Shown one piece after another: positions 43,705 through 43,766 of a stretch of DNA of 43,766 nucleotides. The stretch is from Paeniglutamicibacter gangotriensis Lz1y. Lineage in GTDB: Bacteria > Actinomycetota > Actinomycetes > Actinomycetales > Micrococcaceae. Where the stretch lies: the NCBI RefSeq assembly GCF_000348945.1, contig NZ_AOCK01000016.1, positions 1 through 43,766 on the forward strand, given 5' to 3'. The number at the start of each line of letters is the position of its first letter. The first letter of the stretch is position 1. The translations under genes and the position numbers were made by a program. Below the pieces are notes generated by a model. It searched no databases. It saw only the letters and a list, made by a program, of their open reading frames with translations, and was not told the origin of the DNA.

Positions 43705-43766
43705 CGGGCGTTACCAGTAAGACCCCGTGATGAGCATTGGAGAACCAGGCCGGACGCTGTGAGCAC

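Noticed and set aside
1-43766. CRISPR arrays, tRNA and rRNA genes
   Set aside because: No regularly spaced repeat array, no tRNA cloverleaf with a CCA-type end and no rRNA segment was recognised on reading; a covariance-model scan would settle short RNAs.

Overview
The window looks like a chromosomal segment of a high-GC actinobacterium of the Micrococcaceae (Arthrobacter / Paeniglutamicibacter / Glutamicibacter type). The evidence is a mycothiol ligase (MshC), a complete Pup-proteasome locus (arc, dop, pup, prcB, prcA, pafA), a fused PafB-PafC regulator as known from Arthrobacter, the tatA-tatC pair downstream of it, and many probable leaderless start codons preceded by a TAnnnT -10 box.

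Positions 1-23397 are conserved core. In order: the start of a DUF5703 gene (minus), a small acidic protein, undecaprenyl-diphosphatase UppP, MshC, a PAC2-family protein (minus), a HAD phosphatase overlapping a site-2-type metalloprotease with CBS domains, tRNA m1A58 methyltransferase TrmI, then the proteasome locus. In that locus the ARC ATPase, Dop, Pup, PrcB, PrcA and PafA are mostly joined by 4-base or zero-base junctions. Next come two FKBP prolyl isomerases (one a lipoprotein), PafBC, a small membrane protein, TatA, TatC, a HelY-type Ski2-like helicase and a YtcJ-type amidohydrolase. Together these tag proteins with Pup, unfold and degrade them, sense DNA damage, and export folded proteins.

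Positions 23361-40527 are an accessory metal-resistance island with Tn3-family hallmarks. A 38-base Tn3-type terminal repeat lies inside the last codons of the amidohydrolase, followed by a serine resolvase with a res-like dyad. A perfect 19-base inverted match to its inner part lies just upstream of a full-length Tn3 transposase at the far side. The cargo forms several modules: a CmtR-like sensor, a P1B-type ATPase and signal peptidase II (Cd/Pb/Zn/Co-type, one overlapping operon); mercuric reductase MerA divergent from a MerR-family regulator across a classic stretched-spacer promoter; the copper protein CueP; a minus-strand copper operon (CopB ATPase, DUF6153, DUF305) behind a CsoR-type operator; and a second minus-strand group (DUF6153 paralogue, BNR-repeat lipoprotein, GNAT acetyltransferase). 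A decayed MFS transporter fragment and another Tn3-like repeat lie between this cargo and the transposase.

Positions 40531-43766 hold a second mobile module: a tyrosine recombinase, a small XRE-like protein and a six-CxxC zinc-ribbon protein with a catalytically degenerate integrase-like C-terminus. The three overlap by 4 bases each, and the last is frameshifted. Dyads and CAYCTGATG repeats precede the operon. No tRNA, rRNA or CRISPR array was seen. All family names rest on motif recognition by eye, without database searches.
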